Positions 11,339 through 23,239 of a stretch of 64,000 nucleotides of DNA are shown here, piece after piece. This DNA comes from Epiperipatus broadwayi (taxonomy: Eukaryota; Onychophora; Udeonychophora; Euonychophora; Peripatidae). The translations under genes and the position numbers were made by a program. Under the pieces are notes generated by a model that saw only the letters and a program-made list of their open reading frames with translations, was not told the DNA's origin and did no database searches. The stretch lies in the NCBI GenBank assembly GCA_028023455.1, contig JAQFVV010012420.1:3908001-3972000 (forward strand), read 5' to 3'. The stretch's first letter is position 1. Each line of letters begins with the position of its first letter.

Positions 11339-12347
11339 CACCTGGGTCTTGTTTTACGCAATAGATAGGTTCCTCAGAAAACACGTGCAAACGAAATCGC
11401 GCAAAAATAGACATAACTTACATTGAAAAGGGGGGGATGCGGTCTGTGATTTTTCAAAATTCGCATAAAAGCAAAGCACCAACGTAAAATTACTTTAAAA
11501 TTCGCGCAAAAAAAAAAAAAATAAGGAAATAAAATATGACTAATAAAAAATTTCAAATTTGAAAAAAATTGATACAAGACCAACTTTTTTTAACTATAAT
11601 ATTTAATTTTATTCAAAATAATATATTTTTATGCATAATTTACAGTACAGTAATTTACATTTTTTTATACACGTTTTAATTATTATAGCTATTTGCCAAA
11701 AACACGTTCGTTTGCAAACATTTAGCTCCAACTTCACACTCATGTTGTGACAATGGTTTTCTGGTGACAACATAATTAGTAATTAATCTTTGAGATGATG
11801 ATTTTATTAATTGTTTATGAAACTTACAACTAAAAATTAAATTCTTATTTTTGTCTTTAATTTTCAATTCCGTTTAAAAATCAAATTTCACATCACATTA
11901 TTTCAAGTCGCCGTAATTGTGCCCACTGCTATTACTGACCTTTTAAAAATAAACTTGTGGACACTAAATGATTAATAATTGATTACATTCTTTTTTAAAA
12001 AGCAAAAACAGAATGTGATTTAAAATGCAAAATTAACATGCACAATGTTTGAATAATTTACCTTATAATCTTCTAAAATTTAATGTGAGTATACATAAAA
12101 TGTGGAAATCATGATTTTAATTTCATTATTGCATAAAATCTTACTATTATAAAGCACTAAAAATATTGAAATTACTAAGTTGAAAGTCGCATTCCAATAA
12201 TGTGCTATTACTTTCAATATAACGTAAGTGCACGAAATTTATTATTTAAAGTAATAGCGCAATATCGGAGTTCGACTTCCGGTGAAACACGAATCGCGTA
12301 AGTTCAAAATTGTGTTAAATAAGTCCACGTAAAAAGAGACCCAGGTG
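11339..12347 (-). mobile_element. Tigger/pogo-like DNA transposon, non-autonomous, copy 1
   Basis: Terminal inverted repeats begin CACCTGGGTCT and continue to TTTTACGC; both ends are flanked by TA, the target duplication of the Tc1/mariner superfamily. Relative to the copies at 35535 and 58412 it is inverted. At about 1.0 kb it is far too short for an autonomous element. Around 11690-11860 the minus strand reads HKQLIKSSSQRLITNYVVTR followed by a KPLSQHE-type tail, the same residual C-terminus preserved more fully in copy 2. The subterminal parts are rich in TTTTACGCG-like words, a feature I associate with pogo/Tigger elements. No DDE catalytic region remains. Confidence 0.8.
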
Positions 12348-12361
12348 TAGATAATTTTTGT

Positions 12362-12440
12362 TTGTTTTTTTTTAAAAAAACAAAATATATATATATATAT
12401 TTTTTTTTTAAAAAAAAAAAAAAATATATATATATGTATA
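12362..12440. repeat. AT/T/A palindromic low-complexity tract
   Basis: T-run, A-run, (AT)n, T-run, A-run, (AT)n in mirror order immediately outside the Tigger-like element. It can fold into a hairpin but is probably simple-sequence expansion. Confidence 0.8.
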
Positions 12441-15400
12441 AAGTTTTTAAAATTAATAATTATTATTTGCATTTAATATTTGAATGTCATTCTGTGTTTG
12501 ATTATTCTAAAGACAAAAATATGCTTTTGAAATGTCATCAGAAAAAAATCACTAATACAAGAAGACTTAGGAACTAATAATGCTGAAATACCAGTACTAC
12601 CCTTACACATATTAGTTATTTACAAACTGTTCTCAAATTGCAATTAAGATAGTAATAAATTTTTATTATAAAATGAATTCATCGATAGTAATGCATATGA
12701 TGGTATGTGTATCTGTGTTTTTTAACATCCTATTTATCATTGATTATAGGTAAAATAAATTTAAATGCATTAACGAATAATGGGCTATGAATCAATTACT
12801 TGGGTTTTTTCCCCACAACTACAATTATATAGAAAATAGAACTTATAAATTCTTTGAGTAAATTATTTGATTGTGTTTTGTTTTTCATTTTTCTGAATTT
12901 GGAAAAATTTTTATAGTGAATGTATAACATTTTATTTGACTTGCAACAACAGTATAGTCAAATTTTGTTATTCATTGATATTATGAGTAATTTTAGTTAT
13001 ATATTCTTATCAAGAATAAATGAAGGAATGGTAGAAGAAAATAAATTACTGAAAATTTTTCAAAATGAAGCTTAAACTTTTTGGTTTATATATTTACTTA
13101 TAACACATGATTGAATGGGTTGCATATCAAAATTTTGTTACATATTTATGTCTGTACTTTATTTAATTTTTGTATTTTTAATGCTTATATTTTTAAAATA
13201 ATTTAGCAAGAGCTAAAATATTGAACAAAATAAAATTTTAATGCTTATAATTCTTTTTATTGACAATTAAATTTACAGATTGCCCCCCCCCCCTTTTTTT
13301 TTTTAGTTTTAATACATAATTTTAATTTCAGTATTAAAAACATTTTTTATTTTGTTAAAAACATATATGTATGCATGTATGTACTGAAAATGCAAACTAA
13401 TGTAACTAATTTATATATATATATAGTCCTATAATGTACATTATTGTAATTTTTTTTTATTATAATTGTACATTTTTAATTATTAAAATATTTAAAAATA
13501 ATTTATGTGATTTTATATATATAATAAAATTGTTGATAAAAGCAAATCTTTGTTTTTTGATACTTAAGAGTATGTACTTTTTTTTTCTGGATAATTTAAA
13601 TTTTAATAAAAATTATTGAGTTTGATTTATTTAAGTGTGTGTGTGTTTTTATTTTTAATCTTTTTAATTATAATACTCCCATATTTAATATTATTACTAA
13701 ATTGAATTAATGTGAATAATAATTACAAATTTATGATTAAATATCATTAAAGAAAATACTTATTAAGCATTTTTAATTATATTTTTTTATAATTTGTCTC
13801 AAATTTGTATGCAGCCTTTATTTTAATAAGTAAATAAGCAGTTTATTTTTCTTACTTTATGTTACCAATCTTATTTGTTTTTTTCTTATGAAGCAGCAAA
13901 TCAAGTTTCAAAAGTTTTTTTTTTTTTGGTTTCACAAAATTAACAACTTCACTATTTGAGATTGATTAATTATATAAATAATATTAGATTTAAAATATTA
14001 TAATTACATATCTAACCTACTATTGCAATTTTTAAATTTTTTTTTTTTTTTTTTACCTTTTATATTTGGGTTCATAATTTTCCAATAAATATAATTTTGG
14101 TTTTCATATATGCAGAATATGTTTCACTTTTATTCCAAAATCATTTTATTTTTTAAGTACTGGACAAATACTTTATATCTACATTTAATTATAATGTATG
14201 CATATTCTACATTTAAAATAATAGTCTATAATTTCATTGGTGTTATACTCTTCTATTTCAGGCAGGTTTAATCTGGATTAGAACAGGGCAATTTTTTTTT
14301 TTTTTGTTTGGGTAATAGAATTCCAAGCAAAAGTTAGAATATTTTTCAGATTGAAATGGCCTAAAATCAATCCAGCTAGCCATTATTATTTGTCAGTAAA
14401 TTAAACATTCAGCTGCTCTGGAAAGCAAAGTAAGTCATATTAAAATATAATTATAAATTTAAAAAAATATAATGATCTTCACTACTGGTTACAGAGACAT
14501 CATATCTCTGTAGGCACTAAGTTTATTATTTATCATTTTAAGAAAGTGATTACTATTTTGCAGTTATTTTTCATGAAATTGCTACATTTATTATATCTGA
14601 ACAAAAAAAAATTTTATAAAAATTATTCTTGAATGCAAAAGTCACATTGATTAAAGTTATGTATTATGTTAATCATATTTAAAAGATAAACTCTAGTTTG
14701 AATAGACTTTGAAAACATGTTTTCAAATCTAGAGATTTGAAATGAAGTAAAATTGTTAATTGCAGTTAGCAATGGAAGATAAAGTAGTTAAAAACTTTTT
14801 TTTTTTTTGAAAGAAAAAAAAAAGTTATTTGGAAAAAGGATTGCTGATGCAATTTATTATTTTAAAAAACTAAATTATAATACAGAACTTATTATAATAT
14901 TTCAAATAATTATTCTTATCTTTAATTTTGTCATGATTAGTCCAACATATTGGAATTGGGAGTGGGCAAATGTGCACTGATGTTTTAATGTAAATGTTCA
15001 CATGTTAAACAAACATGGATGAAGGTGTTTATCAACTTGCATGGGCTAATGTAGAATGTTTAAAGATATTAATTTTTGAGTTTGATGCCAAGATTTCTTT
15101 ATGGCCTTTCTCTCAAGTCTGATAATTCCTGATTGATTTGAATACTTAATTATTACTTACAACAAACAAAAAAAAAATTCTTATATCCTGGAAACTTAAG
15201 TTATCATCAATTGGTGATATTAAGCAGAAATAGTAAAGTCTTTGTATTTCAGAATTAGATTACTATTATATGTTACCACTTTAAACTATAAATCACATTC
15301 AAATAAAGAAAATTTGCTTGAATTGAAAAAAAGCTATCATTTATTAAATCTCACATTGTCAGACTTTATGAAATTAGAAAAAAAGATGAAGAAACAGTTG

Positions 15401-16589
15401 AGTTCACATTAAAAGCACAAATATTAATAATACATTTGAAGTGGATTCATTATAAGTAAAAATTGAAAGAACCTGGGGGGTGATATAAAAGAGAGGATAA
15501 TAAGATTAATTGTTCAAGTTGGAAATATAACAAAATAATTCAGGTTTATATCAAATCAAATTATTGCTCTAATAAAGTGGCAGATTTCTTATACAAATAA
15601 CAATGTTTTTAACAAAAAAATAATAATTGAATGGTTTATTGCTCAGGAGTTCATAAGATGTTTGAGCTCTTGAAGTGACAGGTGAAGCCATGATTTATAA
15701 AAATTGAATGCCCTCTACCTCTATACTAAACCACATAGGGCACAGAGTGATTTTAAACTGATCAAAAGCATTTAAAAATTATTATTAGAGATTTTATTGA
15801 TAGAAATTTGAAAATATTGGAAAATTGGATGTGCTGTGAATAAATTCATATACATGATAGAAATGAGTTACAACATTAACCTATGGAATTTGAAGAAAAA
15901 CTACAAACTTATGAACTTTTGTTTTTAAAAAAAAAATCCAAGAAGAAATAGACAAATTCAAATGACAGTACAGCAGAATTGTATTATACTTTGACTAATA
16001 AAAAATAAGTGTTTTAAGAATATTGTATTAAAAGATTCTTGATAAAAATGACCATTGGCTAGAATGATGTAAAATATTTGTCAGTTCAAAACTAGACTGA
16101 TAGAAACTATTAGGAATGGGAAAATGAGGAATACTCCAATGAATTTAAACCAAAATATCCTTTTAAAATTTTGATGGCTTAGAGTAAAAGAAAATTAACT
16201 ACAAATAAATATTTTATTTAGTCAAAAACAAACAAAAGCAGCAATTCAGCAGTTAGTGAAAAAAATTTATTGAGACAAAATAGTTATCAAAAGATTTTTT
16301 TAATAGTATTTTATATGGTATTGCAATTCAAATAATTATTTTAATTGCAATATTGTATATGAAGATAGCAGAAATAAAGGAAAGGAAGAGGGAAAGTGTT
16401 TAGAAGGATTATATATAGATATTAATGTTTTATATGTTTTTTTATTTCCTGTATACATTTTTTTAAAAGGGAATCTTGAAGAATTGAACTTATGAAATTA
16501 TACATTCTGATAAGGGAAAGAGTTACTATTTACATAAGAAAGTATAACTGAAATGACAAAACTAAAAAAAGTATAAAAACATCAATGAT
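12441..16589. other. Intron, AT-rich, mostly unassigned
   Basis: Homopolymer runs are common (a C10/T run near 13285, T runs near 13915, 14040 and 14295). No splice-flanked coding segment was found. The part from about 15330 onward may be the decayed body of the non-LTR element whose C-terminal remnant starts near 16640, but I could not trace a reverse transcriptase there. Confidence 0.5.
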
Positions 16590-16800
16590 AGAATTGGAAA
16601 GTTATTTCAGCATTAAAAAGATGTTGAAGTAGAACTAATTTGGAAATGCTGATAGAAGAGATGATTGTAGAAAAATGATGAAAACCTTAAATTATATCCC
16701 AAGAAATTTTTAAAAACCTGGAAGATAGTTGAATGAATTTATTAGCTAAAATGATGTGAAGAAGAGGAAGTATATGTTGGAAATATGAAAATAAACTTGG
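16590..16800 (+). pseudogene. Remnant of an RTE-type non-LTR C-terminus
   Basis: Near 16643 the plus strand reads GNADRRDDCRKMMKTLNYIP then RNF, a stop, KPGR, a stop and LNEFI. This lines up with the C-terminal region of the better copy at 62854-63705 (GHIARRDDNRWTIEILNWIP RDCKKPRKRPHARWMDEI). The order ARRDD, LN.IPR, KP, DEI is kept, while several stops show the copy is dead. It is much older than the copies at 46.8 and 63 kb. It lies on plus, in the same direction as the host gene. Confidence 0.5.
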
Positions 16801-17439
16801 AGAGTTCAATATTATTTGACAGTGATAATGAATGTTTTTATGATTGTATTTGGATATTGAATGATTTTAGTATTATGATTAATGGTTCATTTTATTGTAT
16901 TTAATAGCTTTAATAAAGTAATTATTTTTTTAGCCATTTAAATTTTAACTTGTTGAAATTATACAAGTATTGTTCAAATTGTTTCCCAATTTTATCCAGC
17001 TTTCTCTTCTTAATGCATTTATTGATCCTAGTGTTTTTGTCCAGGTTTGAAATAAAAAAACTTTTTCTCAAAATTCTTCATTGCATGAGCAATTAATATT
17101 TCATACTTGATGAACATCTTTCAGCCTTTTGCTCAAGTTATATATTTGTTTCTGTTGATTCATTGCTGAAAATATTTTTTTCAGCTGTATAAAAAATTTG
17201 GCATATACTTGTCTCTAATGAAATTGAGCAATTTTTTATAAATTTGGGGGGGGGGGGATCCCAGAATGCATCTAGCAAAGCATTTGTTTAATTAGTAAGC
17301 AGGATGGGTAATTAAGAAATATATTGAAATGTAGCAAGGATGTGATATATCAAGTTCATTATTATTCAAGTGAAAAATATTTTGAACAGTTATCTATACA
17401 TAAAATCTATATATTTGTCTAAAATGATTTTATCATTAT

Positions 17440-19010
17440 CATCAACTATTCTCGAATGAGTATGATTCTTCTAACTCCAAATAAAAAAAATTAAGGACAC
17501 AAAAATTATAATAATACATTAGGTATGAGTTTTTCAATGACTATCTAAGCAATCTGTAAACTACAATTATGTCCTAAGTTATTTTTCAATGCTGTCTTCT
17601 AAATTCTTCTGCAACAAACTTTTTTTTCTGAAAGTCTTCATCATATTTTAAAACTGCAGATATTTCATCGGGGCTTGAAACCTTTTTATTTTTAAAATTA
17701 CAAGGAATTGTTTTAATTTCACTAAGCTCTATATCTATGTCCTAATCTAAATAAATAAATGGAATGGTAACATCATTGAAAGTAATCATCTCAGTTTTTA
17801 AATCACTAGAATATTTTATCTTTTTGAAATATTGTTATATAAATGAATGTCATTGGTGAATAAATAGAATTATGAATTTTTTTTTTGGTCCACATGTTAC
17901 ATGCACTGAATTAAAAAAAGATCTAAAGTGACCACAATCACTGAATATCTGTCTTTTTAAAATTTTAATTCCTCAATCATTCTTAAACTTTATATTCAGT
18001 TGTAAAACTTCTGTTTCTAGGTTTTGGATTGGTTTTGAAAGATCACATTCATTTTATAATTCTGTCAAACAGGAAGTACTGTTTTTTTTAGTCCAGTCAC
18101 TAATAAATGGATCATTGTCAGAGAACAGTTCTGATTATTCTTTTTAGTGAACACAAGAATAGATTGAATTGTATCCATAACTCATTCCTGAAAAGAATGT
18201 TATAACATTAACAATTGTAGTGTTTAATTGCTGCTGGAAATTTTGTAAGAATAGCAGATATTTATAAAGAATGAAATCCAAGTTTTTTATTGATATGATT
18301 GAAATAAAATATATTTTTTCATGCAATTATTATTTAATATACTCTGTTATGAAGATGCTTATGTAATATGAATTTTTTTTGTATTCTGATTTTTAACAAT
18401 AATGTAGTCTATTAGATGACATTGCTTTGAGCATGGTTGTATCTAAGGTTTTTTATAATAATTTTTCTGCCTAAACAAAATGCCTGTGATAGTTAATCCA
18501 TGAATTGTGCAAATATTCTTCAATGACAAACCATTTGAGTTTATATCACCAATACTATTATTACCAATGTTTTACAAAATTTATTCTTCATACCAATATT
18601 CGCAATGAGGTCTCTCATAAAAAAAAAAGTTTTTAATATGATATATTAATGATTTTTAGGAAGGAATAAAAAAAATTTTCCCCAAAACTCTCAATCTAAT
18701 TTTGAAGCATAAGCACTAATAAAGATAGTGCAGATACCATTGCAAAATTCCAAGTTTTAATATTATATTCAGTTTTTCACTGGTATTGATCTGTCCTTCC
18801 AAAAAAATTGATTCTTTCTAAATGTTCTGAAAAACAAGTATCACTTAGAGCAGTTATACCAAATTTGTATCAAGCAAAATTCACATTCCATGTACTTACA
18901 TTTAAAAAAAAAAAATTAAATTACCAACTAATTTTACAAATATTTTTATCACTTAAATGAATAATTCACTAGAAATAACAATTAACCAAATTGCAAAACA
19001 AAACTTTTTG
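17440..19010 (-). pseudogene. Decayed non-LTR retrotransposon with AP-endonuclease remnants
   Basis: On minus from about 18905 the sequence reads VSTWNVNFA, a stop, then YKFGITALSDTCFSEHLERI, matching the start of an APE-type endonuclease (TWNV..., then the ALSET/E motif). About 150 bp further a second frame gives TIFISAYASKLD, corresponding to the INAYAPTLD strand of the same domain. Frame changes and stops show a dead copy. The 3' limit is set loosely at the CATCATCAACTATT block near 17440, which resembles the trinucleotide-repeat tails of RTE-group elements. The reverse transcriptase between was not confidently traced. Confidence 0.5.
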
Positions 19011-22000
19011 GTTTCTCTTATCTAGATTCCTTCTATTTTTATGGTAATCAAGAGGATCTCTTCACAAGTGTTAAAGTCTACAATCTTTGCAGAACTAAAA
19101 CTCCTGTCTCAAATCCAATTTCAATATGATCTATGTGATTTTACTTCTTAAACAAAGATCACAATTAAAAACTCCCAGTCTAATAAATTAGCCTATTTTA
19201 AAAAATATGAAAAAGAAAATTTTGAATCTATGTGCTGAACTTATAATTAAAAGTTGGAAAATATGTTTATACAAATATACAATCTCATTGATACAGTTAA
19301 TACAGAAAAATGAGTAATGGTATGAGAAATTTATGCAACTTGGGACTTATACTGATTTAAATTACCAAAGACAGTAAGAGGGGGAGGGGGCTAAAACACT
19401 ATTGAAACAGTAACTGGCCTTTGCTGAACCATCCTTTTCTACAAGGTACAGTGGGGGGATACTCTTCATTATCACTATATATATAAGTTTATCACTTCTT
19501 AAATCTAAAAATCATTTCATTATTCGCAACTTGTATAATGTCTGTAGCTTAATATTTAAATTATTTGTATATATATATATATGTAAATTAATATACTCAA
19601 ATACATATTCAATGATGATGTTTTAACAAAGTACATTGTAATTGAGTATATAAAAAATGTTCAGCAATGGTTTTGTCTTCACATTTTATCTCTCTTTAGC
19701 AAAAATTATTGTCTCCATTATGCACAATTCATTATGATGAAATGTTTTCAATATAAAGAAATGTATATGTAATAATAATTCAAAATATTTGCCTTTTTTT
19801 TCTTAACTTTTAAAACATTAAGTAATAACTTGGTTGAAAAGCATGCTTTCAATTATTTATACATAACCTTTAACTACGGAGTAATTTAAAATGCATATAT
19901 TAACTTCTATAATGCATTATTTCATGTTAGCTTCTAGTTGACTAAGCAAATTATTTTCTTTATTAATAAAAATAACTTTTTTCTTTTATTATTAGTCTCA
20001 TACAATATTTTTACTTTATCCAAATTGAATGCTAATTGTTCATTACATATTAATTCATGATCATTAAACACAAAAGATGTGTGAAAATTATTTGTTTGAT
20101 AATCTAAAAATCTTTTTCAATGAACTTTTAAATTTACTAATATATGATGACCTATAAAAACAAATAATCGTATTACTTTTTTTGTTCTTTATTTATTCTC
20201 CTGTTTTTAGTATTATTAAGTAACCTTATATTGGGTAATATACTATATGTGTTATTATTGCCTTTTGCATTATATGATATTGATATCCATTTTATTATTA
20301 TTTACATTATTTGACTTTCTTTTAATTCTCAGTAATACATTATCATCTTATTAATGCCATTTTCAATGTATAGGGTCTAATTTTATCATTTATATATTTA
20401 TAAAATATGTTGTTACTAGATATTTGAAAAAGTATCTTAAGACACCCATTTTAAAATCAGGATGTACATATTCCATCTTTTTAATGTTCTTCAGATATTC
20501 TTACAATTATATCTGTTTTATTGATTTATTAAGCTTTCATTGTGGATTTCATATTATTTTGATAATTTGAGCTTTACTGTAATTTATATATTTATACTCT
20601 CTTCCACACACAAATACATCAATTGTGTATTAATATATACAGGATATTTTTTTTATACTGACAATGCATATTTTTAAATTTGGAACATCCATAGCAGATC
20701 TATTGGCCATACTGATGGCATTTTGTAGTAGTCATCTTTCTAACAAAATTAAATAACAGTGGCAATAGATCTGTCATGCGTTCCAAATATATAATTTTTA
20801 TACATGTTCAATTTATGAAAACAAAAATATTAATATATAATTAATATGTTTGTGTATGGAAAAGAGAATGTCACAAGGAAATTAATAAGACAATAAAATA
20901 TCTAGCTATAATTGTAATCTGATCTGATGAACACTTTATAAGTTGTATAAAAAGTCTATTTAGGAGAAAAAATATGTATACCCTGATTTTAAAGTTCTTG
21001 ATGTATAAAATGGCTAACTTAAGATTACTTTTTTTGTGTGGAAATGACAAATTCTATAAGTAATAAAAATATTAGTCATTATATGCAGGAAATGATGTCA
21101 GTAGAATATATTGTGTATATTTAGAAAAGTAATAAGAAATTTTAAAAGGAAGTTAGATAAAAAATATCACCCATTGAAATATGCTACTTAATAATAGTAA
21201 AGGCAAGATAAATAAAAGGCCAAAAAATAATATATAAAATTATTTGCTTTTGAGGGATGTTATATATTGGTGAATCTCTATAATCATTGACAAGAAAATT
21301 TTAAAAATATCAATTATTACGTGACAGAATTAAAGCACTTTTTTATCTTGAATTGATGTAATGGAATTTGATTTGTATTAAATATGGATAAAGTAAAAAT
21401 ATTACACTAAGATAAGAATAATAAATGACAAGGAGCTAATATGAAATAGTGCATTATGGCAGTTAATGTATTCATTTTAACCTTTACATTGACGAAGCAG
21501 CCATATTGAATATTTAAAAAATTATGTTAAGCCACAAATTTTATCTTAATGTATATTAGTATTACTAAAAAATGACATAATATATATGGTTTTAAAGATC
21601 AAACACCAAATAATGTAATTACGCTGAAAAAAATAAGTCATTAGATATTCAAAGTAATAAAAAAAAAAAAAATAGAATAAAATTTAATATTTCTAATAAT
21701 TATTTTCATATTATTTCATAAATTCTAAATTATCATGCATACAACTTAAAATTATATTTTTTTAGTAGGTTAGTTGGATTCATCATAAAATTTCTAAAAA
21801 ATTAGTATATAATAACACATAAGGTAATCCAACATAGAATAAAGATATTAGTACCTTTCATTTGTTTCAGTAGCCCTTCAAAATGTATTTTCATACAGTG
21901 GTTTGCAATGTATATGTTATCCCTAGTAACATCCCTTGTAACAAGTAGTTAATATTGATCATTAATTAGTATAATTTGAATATTATAATATAGAACTTCA

Positions 22001-22118
22001 ATACTGTTTGTTTTTTTTACTAAAAAGTACTACTAAAATAGTCATCATATACAAAATAATAAAATAAAAAATCAATGAAATAGTAAATTCATTATAGAGT
22101 TAAGCTTGAGGTACCTAA
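19011..22118. other. Intron, AT-rich, no gene seen
   Basis: Apart from the small hairpin at 20676-20790 I see only AT-rich unique-looking sequence, short (TA)n tracts (19565-19585) and a GA/G-rich patch near 19380. No splice-flanked coding segment or RNA gene was found. Confidence 0.5.
20676..20790. repeat. Short hairpin, arms about 33 bp
   Basis: AAATTTGGAACATCCATAGC followed by AGATCTATTGGCCA is mirrored at 20759-20790, which on minus reads ATATTTGGAACGCATGACAG then ATCTATTGCCAC. Arms match with a few mismatches; the loop is about 50 bp. It may be a miniature inverted-repeat element or, less likely, a small-RNA hairpin. Confidence 0.6.
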
Positions 22119-22411
22119 ATTAGTAGTTTATATATATATTCTGTTAAAATCTTTACTTTTAGCATTTGCGTATTTTTATTAAAATGCAGACAAATATTAT
22201 AGAAAAATATAAATCAGGTCATAATATTTGCAAAATATGTTTATCTCATATCACCTAATTCAAACACTGGACCCATCCCACCCCCCACATCATATTAAAA
22301 AATGTAGATAATTTGCAATATAAATGTACACAATTACAGGCTTTTTTTTTTTTTGTATTAGTTTCAATAATAATTTTTCATATATTTTTTATCAAAAATA
22401 TATATATATAT
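22119..22411 (+). repeat. Direct repeat left of the 22.4-kb TIR element
   Basis: This 290-bp segment (landmarks TTTTAGCATTTGC, GGTCATAATATTTGCAAAAT, ACTGGACCCA, TTTCAATAATAATTTTT) recurs in the same orientation at 25127-25400 on the other side of the TIR element, with moderate divergence and several indels. It stops within a few bases of the element's left terminus. Confidence 0.8.
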
Positions 22412-22547
22412 GAATTTCGGTTGTCATCTGATCCTTCGTGTCAGCCGCTAGAGGCGCTATTTCTAGCTAAATTTCTAGAAATATGTCGTTTCCGCGGCCG
22501 CACCCAACCCTTTAAGCATTCTTTCTAAAATAAATCCTAGAAAGATT

Positions 22548-22651
22548 GTTAACTCGGAGTTAAATCTACTTTCTATGCTAAAAGGTAGAGTGTTAACTCG
22601 GAGTTAAGTTTTCTTTCTACAATAAAATCTAGAAAGAGTGTTAACTCGGCT
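22548..22651. repeat. Three spaced GTTAACTCGG words
   Basis: GTTAACTCGGAGTTAA occurs at 22548 and 22592, and GTTAACTCGGC at 22640, spaced 44 and 48 bp, each preceded by a CTTTCTA...AGA-type block. The first two are near-palindromic. Their position just inside the left TIR would suit protein-binding subterminal repeats of a transposon. Confidence 0.8.
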
Positions 22652-22665
22652 TAGCGGCTAATGGT

Positions 22666-22890
22666 GTGGCTTTTTCCAATGCTAAAAGCAGAGGAAAATG
22701 CCGTCGTTGTTTATGTCACGCACTATATCGTAATGCTGCTTTATGTATTTTATGTAACAATATCGTACGAGGGTGTGTTAATGTGATCGTGTCAAAATTA
22801 TTTAAATTTTCATTGGTGCCTTTTTTTTTAAGACGAATTGATGTACTGTTACATTTTATCAATTTTAACAGTAGTGATTGTTCCTCATAA
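22666..22890 (+). CDS. Small hypothetical protein in TIR element A, CxxC pairs
   Basis: A 74-codon frame. Residues about 11-32 read GKCRRCLCHALYRNAALCIL CN, giving two CxxC-type pairs separated by about 12 residues, which could bind zinc. The C-terminal part is hydrophobic and less convincing. It lies just after the GTTAACTCGG words and upstream of the frame at 22953. I do not recognise the family. It could be the first exon of a small element-encoded protein, or an accidental frame. Confidence 0.3.
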   Translation: MAFSNAKSRGKCRRCLCHALYRNAALCILCNNIVRGCVNVIVSKLFKFSLVPFFLRRIDVLLHFINFNSSDCSS

Positions 22891-22952
22891 ATTTGTATTC
22901 CTCCTAAATTTTCAATTAGGGTGGGGTAGCGTAAAATTTTAAAAATCGTGCT

Positions 22953-23201
22953 TTGAGTCACATTTTAGCAAGAAATTTTCCGAAACAAAAAGTATGGCTA
23001 ATTCCCACAACAGAAAACTTGAAAAGATGGGAATTGCCAGACACGGAAGCCGGCGCTAGAATATTTCTACAGCTGAAAAAAAGAAAAAAACATCCTGCTG
23101 CTGAAAGAAAAGATTGGATTGTGCGGCAAATATATCCAGATTTGAGGTCCAAAAACATCTGCCGACGGAAATGTTCACTTCGTAGAGGCAAGCTTGTTTG
23201 A
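22953..23201 (+). CDS. Small basic hypothetical protein in TIR element A
   Basis: An 82-codon frame with protein-like composition: residues about 14-31 KVWLIPTTENLKRWELPD, then TEAGARIFLQLKKRKKHPAA, a DWIVRQIYPDLRSKNICRRK stretch and a basic end. Much of it is strongly basic and it has a Trp-rich N-terminal half, features compatible with DNA binding, but I cannot name a domain. It ends at a TGA a few dozen bases before the tandem array. A 77-codon frame on the opposite strand overlaps but looks like a shadow. If functional it could be part of the element's transposition machinery; that is inference. Confidence 0.35.
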   Translation: MSHILARNFPKQKVWLIPTTENLKRWELPDTEAGARIFLQLKKRKKHPAAERKDWIVRQIYPDLRSKNICRRKCSLRRGKLV

Positions 23202-23239
23202 GGGATTCTAAATGGCCTTCGTCAAATGTCAAAAATAAA

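Noticed and set aside
17245-17265. G11 run, and other homopolymer G/C runs (13285, 27690, 44860, 45020, 51846)
   Set aside because: Simple homopolymer expansion, prone to sequencing error; no further structure around them.
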